Below, in pieces: positions 34,985 through 42,983 of a DNA stretch of 64,000 nucleotides. This stretch comes from Catellatospora tritici (lineage in GTDB: Bacteria; Actinomycetota; Actinomycetes; Mycobacteriales; Micromonosporaceae). Where the stretch lies: positions 1-64,000 of the forward strand of contig NZ_JAHRCY010000010.1 in NCBI RefSeq assembly GCF_019083965.1, given 5' to 3'. The position numbers and the translations under genes were made by a program. The notes under the pieces were generated by a model that worked only from the letters and a program-made list of their open reading frames with translations, did no database searches and was not told the origin of the DNA. Numbering within the stretch: the first letter of the stretch is position 1; each line of letters starts with the position of its first letter.

Positions 34985-35839
34985 ATGGGCGACGTACACC
35001 ATTTCACCTACGGCCTGGTCACACCCAGTGTGGCGTATGCACTCTCCGTGTTGGGGTCGGTGCTCGGCCTGATCTGCACGGCACGCCTGCGTACCGCCAC
35101 CACCAGCGGCCAGCGCTGGTGGTGGCTGTCGCTCGCGGCGTTCGCGCTGGGCGGCACCGGCATCTGGGCCATGCACTTCATGGCCATGCTCGGCTTCACC
35201 GTCAGCGGCACCCTGATCCGGTACGACATGCTGCGCACCCTGATCAGCGCGGTCACCTCGGTCGTGGTCGTCGGCCTGGGCATCTTCATCGCCGGGTTCG
35301 GCCGCACCAGCGGGCCGCGCATCCTGCTCGGCGGCCTGCTCACCGGCGTCGGTGTCGCGGGTATGCACTACACCGGCATGTTCGCGATGAACATGGACGG
35401 CATCGTCCACTACGACCAGGGCCTGGTCGCCGCGTCGGTGGCCATCGCGGTGGTGGCCGCCACGGTGGCGCTCTACTTCACCGTCAAGCTGTCGCGGCCG
35501 ACGGCCATCGCGGGCGCGGCGATCCTGATGGGCGTGGCCGTCTGCGGCATGCACTACACGGGCATGGCCGCGATGTCGGTCGAGCTGACCCACCCCACGC
35601 TGACCGTCCCGGGCTCCACCGCCAGCACTCTGCTGGTGCCGATCGGCGTGCTGGTGCTGCTGGTCATCGGCGGCCTGATCTACGCCATCGGCGCCGCCCC
35701 CTCGGCGGAGGACCTGGCCGCCCGCGCGTACCTGGACAAGATCCAGGCCGCTCGCGAGGAGGCCTCCGCCGCTACCGCGGTCGCCACGCAGAAGGGCACG
35801 GTGCGCCGCCCGACCGCGGTGCCGCCGCGCAACCGCTGA
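34985..35839 (+). CDS. MHYT-domain membrane sensor
   Basis: A 284-residue integral membrane protein with seven spans and the repeated MHYT motif: WAMHFMAML, AGMHYTGMFAM and CGMHYTGMAAM. These Met/His/Tyr segments are proposed to hold copper or another metal and sense oxygen, CO or NO. No output domain follows; the C-terminal 45 residues are a charged tail. ATG 34985. It stands alone, 78 bp after the helicase. A standalone MHYT protein implies a separate partner or direct role in metal binding (inference). Confidence 0.88.
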   Translation: MGDVHHFTYGLVTPSVAYALSVLGSVLGLICTARLRTATTSGQRWWWLSLAAFALGGTGIWAMHFMAMLGFTVSGTLIRYDMLRTLISAVTSVVVVGLGIFIAGFGRTSGPRILLGGLLTGVGVAGMHYTGMFAMNMDGIVHYDQGLVAASVAIAVVAATVALYFTVKLSRPTAIAGAAILMGVAVCGMHYTGMAAMSVELTHPTLTVPGSTASTLLVPIGVLVLLVIGGLIYAIGAAPSAEDLAARAYLDKIQAAREEASAATAVATQKGTVRRPTAVPPRNR

Positions 35840-35927
35840 CCTCCCGCGGGAGGCCCGCCCGGCGGATCCGTCTGCCCGGCGGACCGCTGCGGACTTTCCG
35901 TCGGTGTCCTGTGGCAGGCTGTGCGAT

Positions 35928-36842
35928 ATGACGCCGCTGCTCGCTGTCGATGCGCCCAGCCTCTACTTCCGCGCCTTCCACGGGGTGCCCGCCTCCTCGG
36001 CGCTGGCCCCCGACGGCAGCCCCGTCAACGCGGTGCGCGGGTTCCTCGACATGATCAGCACGCTGGTGAAGACGCGTAAGCCAGGTCGGCTGGTCTGCGC
36101 GCTGGACAACGACTGGCGGCCCCAGTGGCGGGTGGCGCTGATCGAGTCGTACAAGACGCACCGGCTGGCCCCGGCCGGGGGCGAGGAGGTGCCCGACGCC
36201 CTGGTGCCCCAGGTCGAGCTGCTGCTCGAGGTGCTGGCGGCGGTGGGCATCGCGACCTACGGCGTGGACGACAACGAGGCCGACGATGTGCTCGGCACGT
36301 TGGCGGCGACCGCGCCCGGCCCGGTCGAGGTGGTCAGCGGCGACCGTGACCTGTTCCAGCTCGTCGACGACGCGCGCGGGGTGCGGCTGCTGTACTGCGG
36401 CCGGGGCGTGGCCAAACTGGAGGACTGCGACGAGGCGGCGGTGCTGGCCAAGTACGGCGTGCCCGCCTCGGGTTACGCCGACTTCGCGGCGCTGCGCGGG
36501 GACCCGAGTGACGGGCTGCCGGGAGTCGCGGGCGTGGGAGAGAAGACCGCCGCCCGTCTGATCGAGCGATACGGCAGCATCGACGCGATCATGGCGGCCG
36601 TGGCCGATCCGGGCAGCGATTTCGCTCCGGGCGTGCGTACCAAGCTGCTGGCCGCCGCCGACTACCTGGCCGTGGCGCCGAAGGTGGTGCGGGTGGCCAC
36701 CGACGTGGCGCTGCCCGACGTCGACCCGACGCTGCCCGCCGTTCCGCGTGACGCCGACCGGATGCTGGAGCTGGCCGAGCGCTGGAATCTGGCCAGCCCC
36801 TGCCGCCGCCTGGTAGACGCGCTGGCCGCCGCGGCGAGCTGA
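35928..36842 (+). CDS. 5'-3' exonuclease (FEN-like, PolA N-domain type)
   Basis: A 304-residue flap/5'-nuclease like the N-terminal domain of DNA polymerase I, here separate. Metal-binding acids appear in LLAVDAPSLYFRAF, the ALDND motif, and DDNEADDVLGTLA with VSGDRDLFQL. The H3TH region is GLPGVAGVGEKTAARLI. ATG 35928 is favoured over in-frame GTGs upstream. A -10-like CAGGCT is near 35915, so leaderless again. Likely trims flaps during repair. Confidence 0.92.
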   Translation: MTPLLAVDAPSLYFRAFHGVPASSALAPDGSPVNAVRGFLDMISTLVKTRKPGRLVCALDNDWRPQWRVALIESYKTHRLAPAGGEEVPDALVPQVELLLEVLAAVGIATYGVDDNEADDVLGTLAATAPGPVEVVSGDRDLFQLVDDARGVRLLYCGRGVAKLEDCDEAAVLAKYGVPASGYADFAALRGDPSDGLPGVAGVGEKTAARLIERYGSIDAIMAAVADPGSDFAPGVRTKLLAAADYLAVAPKVVRVATDVALPDVDPTLPAVPRDADRMLELAERWNLASPCRRLVDALAAAAS

Positions 36843-36879
36843 CGGTTAACCAGGCCGCCACCCGGTTACAAGTGGGGGT

Positions 36880-37356
36880 ATGGCCGACGACGCACACCGA
36901 GACGAGCAGCAGGAGCCGACCGCACCCTGGCATCGGCGCTACGCCGAGCAGCTGCAGGAGCTGAAGGTCACCCAGACGGGCGTGCAGATCCTGTTCGCCT
37001 TCCTGCTCACGCTGCCGTTCCAGGCCGGCTTCGGCAAGATCACGGGCGCGGAGCGGCACCTCTACGTGTTCAGCTTCGTCACCGCCGCGTTGGCCGCGGC
37101 ACTGCTGATCGCCCCGGTCAGCTACCACCGGCTGCACTTCCGGCAGGGGGAGAAACCGGAGATCGTGCGGGCCACGCACGTGCTGGCCCAGGTGGGGCTG
37201 GCGTTCGAGCTGCTGTCGATCGTCGGGGCGGTCTACCTGGTGCTGGACGTGGTGACCGGCTCGCGCTGGGCTGCGATCGGAGGCTCGGTCATCGCGGCTG
37301 TCTACGTGTTCCTCTGGTACATCCTGCCGCTGGTCTACAAGCCGAAGGAAGGCTGA
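36880..37356 (+). CDS. DUF6328-type small membrane protein
   Basis: A 158-residue protein with a charged N-terminus and four membrane spans (about 49-66, 70-95, 108-130, 132-150). RYAEQLQELKVTQTGVQILFAFLLTLPF is typical for this family, cut here by position only. ATG 36880. Function unknown. It is followed by an inverted repeat with T-rich loop. Confidence 0.8.
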   Translation: MADDAHRDEQQEPTAPWHRRYAEQLQELKVTQTGVQILFAFLLTLPFQAGFGKITGAERHLYVFSFVTAALAAALLIAPVSYHRLHFRQGEKPEIVRATHVLAQVGLAFELLSIVGAVYLVLDVVTGSRWAAIGGSVIAAVYVFLWYILPLVYKPKEG

Positions 37357-37400
37357 TGGCGGGGACCGGACCCTGGACGTGGGCGCCCCTGGACATACGG

Positions 37401-37439
37401 GAAGCCCGGCTTATCTCTCGATGAGATTTGTCGGGCTTC
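37401..37439. terminator. Terminator hairpin
   Basis: GAAGCCCG (37401-37408) pairs with CGGGCTTC (37432-37439), and ATCTC/GAGAT form an inner stem. It stops the DUF6328 gene before the convergent universal stress gene. Confidence 0.7.
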
Positions 37440-37489
37440 ACCTATCAGCTTAAGTCCGGCATATCCGGCCGTCAAGAGGCTGCTCCTAG

Positions 37490-38389
37490 CTATTTACCGT
37501 GCTTGGCGCCCTCGTGCGCGACAACCACCGGACACCCGGCGTGGTGGATCAGTGCCTGGCTGACCGACCCCAGCAGCAACCCGCTGAACCCGCCCAGTCC
37601 CCGGCACCCGACCACGACCAGCGCGGCCCCCATCGAGTGCTCGGTCAACGCCGCCGCCGCCGACGACTCCACCGTCATCCGGTGCGTCTCCACCTGCGGA
37701 TACCGCTCCCGGTACGGCGCCAACGCCGTCTCCACCACGCTCTCCTCCTGGGCGCGCAGCGTGTCCATGTCATAGACGAACGGCATCCCCGCCGCACCGG
37801 TGGTGATCGGGCCCAGCCAGGCGTGCACCGCGGTGACCCCGCAGCCGCGCCGCTCGGCCTCGTCGAAGGCGAACCGCAGCGCCACGTCCGACTCCGCCGA
37901 GCCGTCCACGCCGACCACGATCCGACCGGGCGTCTCGCCCACCGGCGAGCGGGTCGCTTTCGCCGACGAGCGCACCACCGCCACGCAGGAGTTGGCGTGC
38001 ATCGCCGTCTGCAGGCTGGTCGACCCGAGCATCAGGTCGTGGAAGCCGCCGTGACCGCGGCTGCCGACCACCACCATGCCCGCCGTGTCCGACTCGCGAA
38101 TCAGGGCGTGCGCCGGATCGTCGTGGACCACGGCGGTCTCGACGGCGAGGTCGGGGTACTTCAGCCGGACCCGGTCGGCGGCGTGCGCGACCACTCCCTG
38201 GGCCCCGTCGGGCGGCAGGGCCTGGTCGACGTCGTCGCCCAGGCGTGGTCCGTGGTCGTCGCCGGCGTACACCAGCCGCAGCGGCAGACCGCGCAGCTCT
38301 GCTTCGGCGGCGGCCCAGTCGAGAGCTTCGACGGCGGTGGGCGAGCCGTCCACCCCGACCACGATCGGCCCGGCCAGTTCGACGCCCAT
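37490..38389 (-). CDS. Tandem universal stress protein (UspA x2)
   Basis: A 299-residue protein with two UspA domains (about 7-140 and 155-293). Each ends in the ATP-binding loop: VVVGSRGHGGFHDLMLGS in the first and VVVGCRGLGGFSGLLLGS in the second, so both may bind ATP. Each domain opens with IVVGVDGS. ATG 38389. A 353-bp gene-free stretch separates it from the next gene. Typical of dormancy- and stress-linked actinobacterial proteins. Confidence 0.94.
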   Translation of the reverse strand: MGVELAGPIVVGVDGSPTAVEALDWAAAEAELRGLPLRLVYAGDDHGPRLGDDVDQALPPDGAQGVVAHAADRVRLKYPDLAVETAVVHDDPAHALIRESDTAGMVVVGSRGHGGFHDLMLGSTSLQTAMHANSCVAVVRSSAKATRSPVGETPGRIVVGVDGSAESDVALRFAFDEAERRGCGVTAVHAWLGPITTGAAGMPFVYDMDTLRAQEESVVETALAPYRERYPQVETHRMTVESSAAAALTEHSMGAALVVVGCRGLGGFSGLLLGSVSQALIHHAGCPVVVAHEGAKHGK

Positions 38390-38743
38390 CCCCGCCTCCT
38401 CGCGAGAGCTTTGCTTTCACTATGTCCCGTGCCCTACCCCCTCACTGCCCAAACCGCGCGCACCCTTCGTCCGGATGACCGCACCAACCCGGCGCCGCCC
38501 GGCACCGCACCTGCCGAGGGCGAGCGACCGTGCGCGAGAGCGAGCGACCGTGCACGAGAGCGAGTGGATCTTGCAGTTCCGGTGAAACTGCCCGATCGCG
38601 GTCCAAGATTCCCGCACTTTCCCCGGAACTGCGCCTACCCCGCGGGGCGGCCGCGGCGGCCGCGCTAGGGGAGGTGGGAGCTGGAGATTGGGGAGGTGAG
38701 GGCGCGGGGAACGGATGGACCTAACGACCGTTAAGCTTGTGGC
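38390..38743. other. Gene-free stretch with tandem and inverted repeats
   Basis: A 20-bp unit starting GCGAGCGACCGTGC is present twice (38520-38539 and 38540-38559), plus a partial third copy. GCAGTTCCGG (38573-38582) is matched by CCGGAACTGC (38623-38632), and an alternative GCAGTT/AACTGC (38573-38578 with 38586-38591) competes for the same bases. No gene seen. The promoter for the acyl-CoA dehydrogenase must lie near the right end. Confidence 0.6.
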
Positions 38744-39883
38744 ATGTCCAGCGTTGCCCGGCTGCTTCCCACCCCCGAAGCACATGACCTGCTCGAACTC
38801 GCCCGCGAACTCGCCGACAAGGAGCTCGCCCCGAACGTCGACGACTTCGAGGCGCGTGGTGAGTTCCCTCGTGAACTGATCCGCACCCTCGGCCGCTCCG
38901 GCCTGCTCGGCCTGCCCTACTCCGCCGAGTACGGCGGCGCGGAGCAGCCGTACGAGGTCTACCTGCAGGTGCTGGAGATCCTGGCCGGCCGGTGGGTGGG
39001 CATCGCCGAGGCGGTCAGCGTGCACACCCTGGCCTGCTACCCGCTGGCCCACCACGGTTCGGTCGAGCAGCGTGCACAGTGGCTGCCCGACCTGATCGGC
39101 GGCGAACTGCTCGGCGCGTACTGCCTGTCCGAGCCCGCGGGCGGATCGGATGCCGCCAACCTCGCCACCAAGGCCGTCCGCGAGGGCGACGACTACGTGG
39201 TGACCGGCACCAAGGCGTGGATCACGCACGCGGGCGTGGCCGACTTCTACAACGTCTTCTGCCGTACCGGCGGTCCCGGCCCCAAGGGCATCTCGTGCCT
39301 GCTCGCCCCGGCGGACACGCCCGGACTGAACCCGCAGGCCCGCGAGAAGACCATGGGCCTGCGCGCCTCGCCGGTGGCGCAGGTCGCCCTGGACGGCGCG
39401 GTGGTCCCGGCGCACCGGCTGATCGGTGCGGAGGGCGAGGGTTTCCGGATCGCCATGGGCGCGCTCGACTCCGGGCGCCTGGGCATCGCCGCGTGCGCGG
39501 TCGGCCTGGCCCAGGGGGCGCTCGACTACGCCGCCGGGTACGCCAAGGGGCGGGTGCAGTTCGGGCGGCCGATCATCGAGATGCAGGGGCTGGGCTTCAT
39601 GCTGGCCGACGCCGCCACCGAGATCGCCGCCGCGCGGGCGCTGATGCTGTACGCGGCGCGGCTGCGCGACGCGGGTCTGCCGTACTCGACGGAGGCGGCC
39701 AAGGCGAAGCTGTTCGCCACCGACATGGCGATGAAGGTGTGCACCGACATGGTGCAGGTGCTCGGCGGCGCGGGCTATGTCGCCGACCACCCGGTCGAGC
39801 GGTACTTCCGGGAGGCCAAGGTGCTCCAGATCGTCGAGGGCACCAACCAGATCCAGCGTATGGTCATCGCCCGCTCGCTCTGA
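38744..39883 (+). CDS. Acyl-CoA dehydrogenase
   Basis: A 379-residue FAD flavoprotein for alpha,beta-dehydrogenation of an acyl-CoA. Signatures: AYCLSEPAGGSDAAN (FAD/substrate), TGTKAWITHAGVADFYNVF, and the C-terminal VLGGAGYVADHPVERYFREAKVLQIVEGTNQIQ (cut here), with the catalytic Glu in IVEGTNQIQ. ATG 38744. No electron-transfer flavoprotein neighbours are seen. Ends in a strong hairpin. Substrate length or branch not determinable. Confidence 0.94.
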   Translation: MSSVARLLPTPEAHDLLELARELADKELAPNVDDFEARGEFPRELIRTLGRSGLLGLPYSAEYGGAEQPYEVYLQVLEILAGRWVGIAEAVSVHTLACYPLAHHGSVEQRAQWLPDLIGGELLGAYCLSEPAGGSDAANLATKAVREGDDYVVTGTKAWITHAGVADFYNVFCRTGGPGPKGISCLLAPADTPGLNPQAREKTMGLRASPVAQVALDGAVVPAHRLIGAEGEGFRIAMGALDSGRLGIAACAVGLAQGALDYAAGYAKGRVQFGRPIIEMQGLGFMLADAATEIAAARALMLYAARLRDAGLPYSTEAAKAKLFATDMAMKVCTDMVQVLGGAGYVADHPVERYFREAKVLQIVEGTNQIQRMVIARSL

Positions 39884-39892
39884 CGGGTCACC

Positions 39893-39933
39893 TCGGTGAT
39901 GATCGGTGTTCGGGAAACGCCGATCATCACCGA
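39893..39933. terminator. 18-bp hairpin terminator
   Basis: Arms 39893-39910 and 39916-39933 pair with one G-T wobble around CGGGA. It lies 9 bp after the acyl-CoA dehydrogenase stop. Confidence 0.85.
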
Positions 39934-40005
39934 CCCACGGATCTGGTGGCCGTGCTAGGGTGACTTCAATTCCTATAAGACCGCTAGGAAATGAAGAGAT
40001 TCCGT

Positions 40006-40458
40006 ATGAGCGACTTCCTGGAGATCGCGCGCCGGCTCGCGGCACGTCCGCAGCAGTGGCCGGTGGCCGTCCGCTTCGACCCGGCCCAGCGTTGGTACCA
40101 CCGCCTCGCCCTGCACGACGACTACGAGGCCTGGCTGCTCTCCTGGCTGCCCGGCCAGGAGACCGACCTGCACGACCACGGCGGCAGCGCCGGAGCGTTC
40201 ACGGTGGTCGCCGGCGAGCTGACCGAGTACACGCTGACCGGCGACGACGATGCCGCCCGGCTGCTCGGCACGGCCCTGCCCACCGGCGCGGGGCGCCGCT
40301 TCGGGGCGCACCACCTGCATCAGATCGGTAACGCCGGGACGGTGCCCGCGGTGAGTGTGCACGTCTACGGCCCGGCGCTGCAGACGATGACGCGCTACCG
40401 CATCCAGGATGGACGGTTGCGGGTGGCGGCGGTGGACCGGGCGGGTGCACAGTGGTGA
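40006..40458 (+). CDS. Cysteine dioxygenase (cupin)
   Basis: A 150-residue iron cupin that oxidises cysteine to cysteine sulfinate. Iron ligands come from LHDHGGSAGAF (His, His) and the later HHLHQIGN segment. ATG 40006 (MSDFLE) is favoured since GAAGAG lies 7 nt before it. ATG 39991 adds five residues and has only 2 nt from AGGAA. The stop overlaps the rhodanese start by several bases, so both enzymes are coupled for sulfur metabolism. Confidence 0.9.
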   Translation: MSDFLEIARRLAARPQQWPVAVRFDPAQRWYHRLALHDDYEAWLLSWLPGQETDLHDHGGSAGAFTVVAGELTEYTLTGDDDAARLLGTALPTGAGRRFGAHHLHQIGNAGTVPAVSVHVYGPALQTMTRYRIQDGRLRVAAVDRAGAQW

Positions 40459-40877
40459 GCGTGGACGACGCGGTGACCCAGGCGCCGCCCGGATCGCGCG
40501 GCATCGACGAGATCCTCGCCGCCGCGCGCGCCGGGCTGGAGCGCCTCGATCCCGAGCAGGCGGCCGCGGCCCGGGACGGCGGCGCCGTCCTGGTCGACAT
40601 CAGGCCCGCGGCACAGCGGGCGGCGCACGGGGAGATCCCCGGGGCGCTCATCGTCGAGCGCAACGTGCTCGAGTGGCGGTTCGACCCGCGCAGCGACGCC
40701 CGGCTGGGCGTGGCCGACCGTTACGACCTGCCCGTCGTGGTCTTCTGCCAGGAGGGCTACACGTCCTCCCTGGCGGCCGCGGCGCTGCGGGAGCTGGGCC
40801 TGCACCGGGCCACGGATCTTGCCGGTGGCTTCGCCGCGTGGCAAGCTGCGGGACTGCCGGTCAGCCCGCCCGGCTGA
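40452..40877 (+). CDS. Rhodanese-domain sulfurtransferase
   Basis: A 141-residue single-domain rhodanese. Catalytic cysteine and active loop are VVVFCQEGYTSSLAAAAL. N-terminal motif GAVLVDIRPAAQRAAHGEIPGA is family-typical. GTG 40452 overlaps the dioxygenase stop (40456-40458); GTG 40455 is an equally close second choice. Coupled with cysteine dioxygenase, it may handle persulfide or thiosulfate sulfur from cysteine breakdown (inference). Confidence 0.92.
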   Translation: MVSVDDAVTQAPPGSRGIDEILAAARAGLERLDPEQAAAARDGGAVLVDIRPAAQRAAHGEIPGALIVERNVLEWRFDPRSDARLGVADRYDLPVVVFCQEGYTSSLAAAALRELGLHRATDLAGGFAAWQAAGLPVSPPG

Positions 40878-40922
40878 CGGAAGCAAAGACTCCACTCCTT
40901 ACCCCTGAGGAGCAGTATCGCC

Positions 40923-41714
40923 ATGGTCGTCGATCAGGAGCAGTTGATCCAGGACTGGACCGACTGGCACGCCCGGCGCGAGGACGCCCTGCGCCGCCCG
41001 TACGGGTGGCTCAGCCTCACCGCCCTGCACTGGCTGGACGCGCAACCGCAGGCCTACCCCCAGGTGCCCGGGCGCTGGAGCGCCGACACCGACGGTGTGC
41101 ACCTCTACGCCACCCCCGCCGACGGTCTCACGCACGGCGGTGAGCCCATCGACGGCGAGGTCGTGATGACCCCGCAGGAGGGCGCCGCCGGGCTGACCCT
41201 GCTGGTGGGCGAGCGACAGCTCGAGGTGATCCAGCGCGGCGGGGCGTACGCGCTGCGCGTGCGTGACCCGCAGGCGCCCACCCGGGTCGGCTTCACCGGG
41301 GTTCCGGCGTACACGCCGAGCTCGCGCTGGGTGATCCCGGCCAGCTTCCGGGCGTACGAGCGGCCGCAGACGGTCGCCGTGGGGGCGGTCGTGCCCGGCC
41401 TGGTCCACGAGCAGACGGCAACAGGCGTGCTGCGCTTCGCCGTCGACGGCGTCGACTACGCGCTGACCGCGTTCGACGGTGGCGAGGGCGAGCTGTCGGT
41501 GCTGTTCCGCGACGCGACCAGCGGTGTCACCACGCACTCCGGGGCGCGTTCACTGACCGTCGGCGGTCCCGACGACGAGGGCACGGTGGTGCTGGACTTC
41601 AACCGGGCGGTCAACCTCCCGTGCGCCTTCACCGAGTACGGCACGTGCCCGTTGCCGCCGCCGGAGAACGTGCTGCCGCTGGCGGTCGAGGCGGGCGAGC
41701 GGCGGGTGCGCTGA
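40923..41714 (+). CDS. DUF1684 family protein
   Basis: A 263-residue soluble protein of the DUF1684 family, recognised by WHARREDALRRPYGWLSLTALHWL near the start and the C-terminal RAVNLPCAFTEYGTCPLPPPEN signature with paired cysteines. Beta-rich. ATG 40923 with GAGGAG upstream (40907-40912). Perhaps cotranscribed with the rhodanese, 45 bp away. Function unknown. Confidence 0.88.
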   Translation: MVVDQEQLIQDWTDWHARREDALRRPYGWLSLTALHWLDAQPQAYPQVPGRWSADTDGVHLYATPADGLTHGGEPIDGEVVMTPQEGAAGLTLLVGERQLEVIQRGGAYALRVRDPQAPTRVGFTGVPAYTPSSRWVIPASFRAYERPQTVAVGAVVPGLVHEQTATGVLRFAVDGVDYALTAFDGGEGELSVLFRDATSGVTTHSGARSLTVGGPDDEGTVVLDFNRAVNLPCAFTEYGTCPLPPPENVLPLAVEAGERRVR

Positions 41715-41723
41715 GACGCGGCG

Positions 41724-41753
41724 CGGTGCGCCGCCCGCGTGGGCGGCGCACCG
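41724..41753. terminator. 13-bp hairpin between convergent genes
   Basis: Perfect arms 41724-41736 and 41741-41753 with loop GCGT, between the DUF1684 stop (41714) and the convergent small membrane gene (41761). Confidence 0.75.
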
Positions 41754-41760
41754 CCGGTGC

Positions 41761-42003
41761 TCACCAGTGGGAGCCCGCGTGGCTCTCGGCCGACACGGCG
41801 TGACTGCGTGCCTTCTTGAGCTTGCGCGGGGTGCGCTCCTTCTTGTGTTTGGGCGTGTCGTGGCGGCCGTTGTCGAGCGCGGCGAGCTGTTCCAGGTGCT
41901 GCTCGTACCCGGTGGCCCGGCGCTTGCGGTAGGCCAGCAGACCGGCTCCGGCGGCCGCGGCGGACAGCAGCGCGCCGGCGACCCACGTCGATTTGCGGGG
42001 CAT
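41761..42003 (-). CDS. Small membrane protein with basic tail
   Basis: An 80-residue protein: one N-terminal membrane span (about 7-26, WVAGALLSAAAAGAGLLAY) and a Lys/His-rich tail (KHKKERTPRKLKKARSHA). ATG 42003 has GGAGGAG 6-8 nt upstream. A longer frame to 42099 is not favoured. Not recognised. The basic tail suggests a cytoplasmic face binding nucleic acid or lipids. Confidence 0.7.
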   Translation of the reverse strand: MPRKSTWVAGALLSAAAAGAGLLAYRKRRATGYEQHLEQLAALDNGRHDTPKHKKERTPRKLKKARSHAVSAESHAGSHW

Positions 42004-42180
42004 CGCGAACACTCCTCCAGCGGTCGGCACGGGCGGCCACCCGCTTGCGCTCGACCCTAGTCCGACCTGCCCGGAGATGGGGGATTTTTCCGGTAACACG
42101 AACGACCCCGGCCCGACCGGCGTGCCATCGCGTGGCAGCGCACGGTCCGACCGGGGCCGGATGTCTCGCGGGTGGTCCGC

Positions 42181-42861
42181 TCAGCCGATCTTCAGAATGT
42201 CGACGATGAAGCGCAGCGGGCCGGGGACCTGGCCGTTGTCGCCGTAGGCCATCTCCGACGGGATGTCGAGCTGGACCCGGCTGCCGACCTTGATGCCGAG
42301 CAGGCCCTGGTCCCAGCCCTGGATGACCGCACCCTGACCGATGGTGAAGTCGAACGCCTGCTGGCGACCCCAGCTCGCGTCGAACTCCTCGCCGGTCTTG
42401 TATGACACGCCGACGTAGTTAACGGTGATGTGGTCGCCGGACTTGACCGCCGCGCCCTTGCCCTCGATCAGCACCTTCGGGCTGAGCTTGGTCAGGTCAC
42501 CCTCGCCCTTGGTCGCGGCGGGCTTGGTCTTCAGCGCTGGGTCGGCACCCTCGGGCAGCGGCGGGAACTCACCGGTCGGCTGTTGGGCGTTCGGGTCGGG
42601 CTGCGCGCCCGGGTCCTGGGTGGTGCCGTCGCCGGAGACCGAGCTGAGGTTGCCGTTGTCGGGCTTGTTGTTCGTCGGGAAGACCAGGTAGGCGAAGCCG
42701 ACCATCAGCACGAGGCCCGCGATTGCCCCGATCACGGACAGGATCCGCTTGCGTCGCGCCGCTGCCTTGGCCACGGCCATGCGCTCCTCGCGGCGCTGTG
42801 CCTTGGTGGCGCGGCGTGCGGCCGACGGGCCGACGTGCTTCTCCTTGACCTGCTCGCTCAT
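42181..42861 (-). CDS. FKBP-type peptidyl-prolyl isomerase, membrane-anchored
   Basis: A 226-residue protein with a basic N-terminus, a single membrane span (about 41-62, ILSVIGAIAGLVLMVGFAYLVF split over the limit), a Pro/Asp-rich spacer (63-118) and an extracytoplasmic FKBP domain (about 125-226; VNYVGVSYKTGEEFDASWG, VIQGWDQGLLGIKVGSRV). ATG 42861. Helps fold secreted or cell-envelope proteins. It lies 123 bp before aroA on the same strand. Confidence 0.92.
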   Translation of the reverse strand: MSEQVKEKHVGPSAARRATKAQRREERMAVAKAAARRKRILSVIGAIAGLVLMVGFAYLVFPTNNKPDNGNLSSVSGDGTTQDPGAQPDPNAQQPTGEFPPLPEGADPALKTKPAATKGEGDLTKLSPKVLIEGKGAAVKSGDHITVNYVGVSYKTGEEFDASWGRQQAFDFTIGQGAVIQGWDQGLLGIKVGSRVQLDIPSEMAYGDNGQVPGPLRFIVDILKIG

Positions 42862-42983
42862 CGTGCCTACATCTCCCAGACGACATGGAAAACCGCGCCG
42901 GACTGCACGGCTGTGCACACGCTACCGGGCGATCCGCCCGTGGTCACCCCTTGCGTGCCATCTGTCCCATCAGCCCCGCGAGA

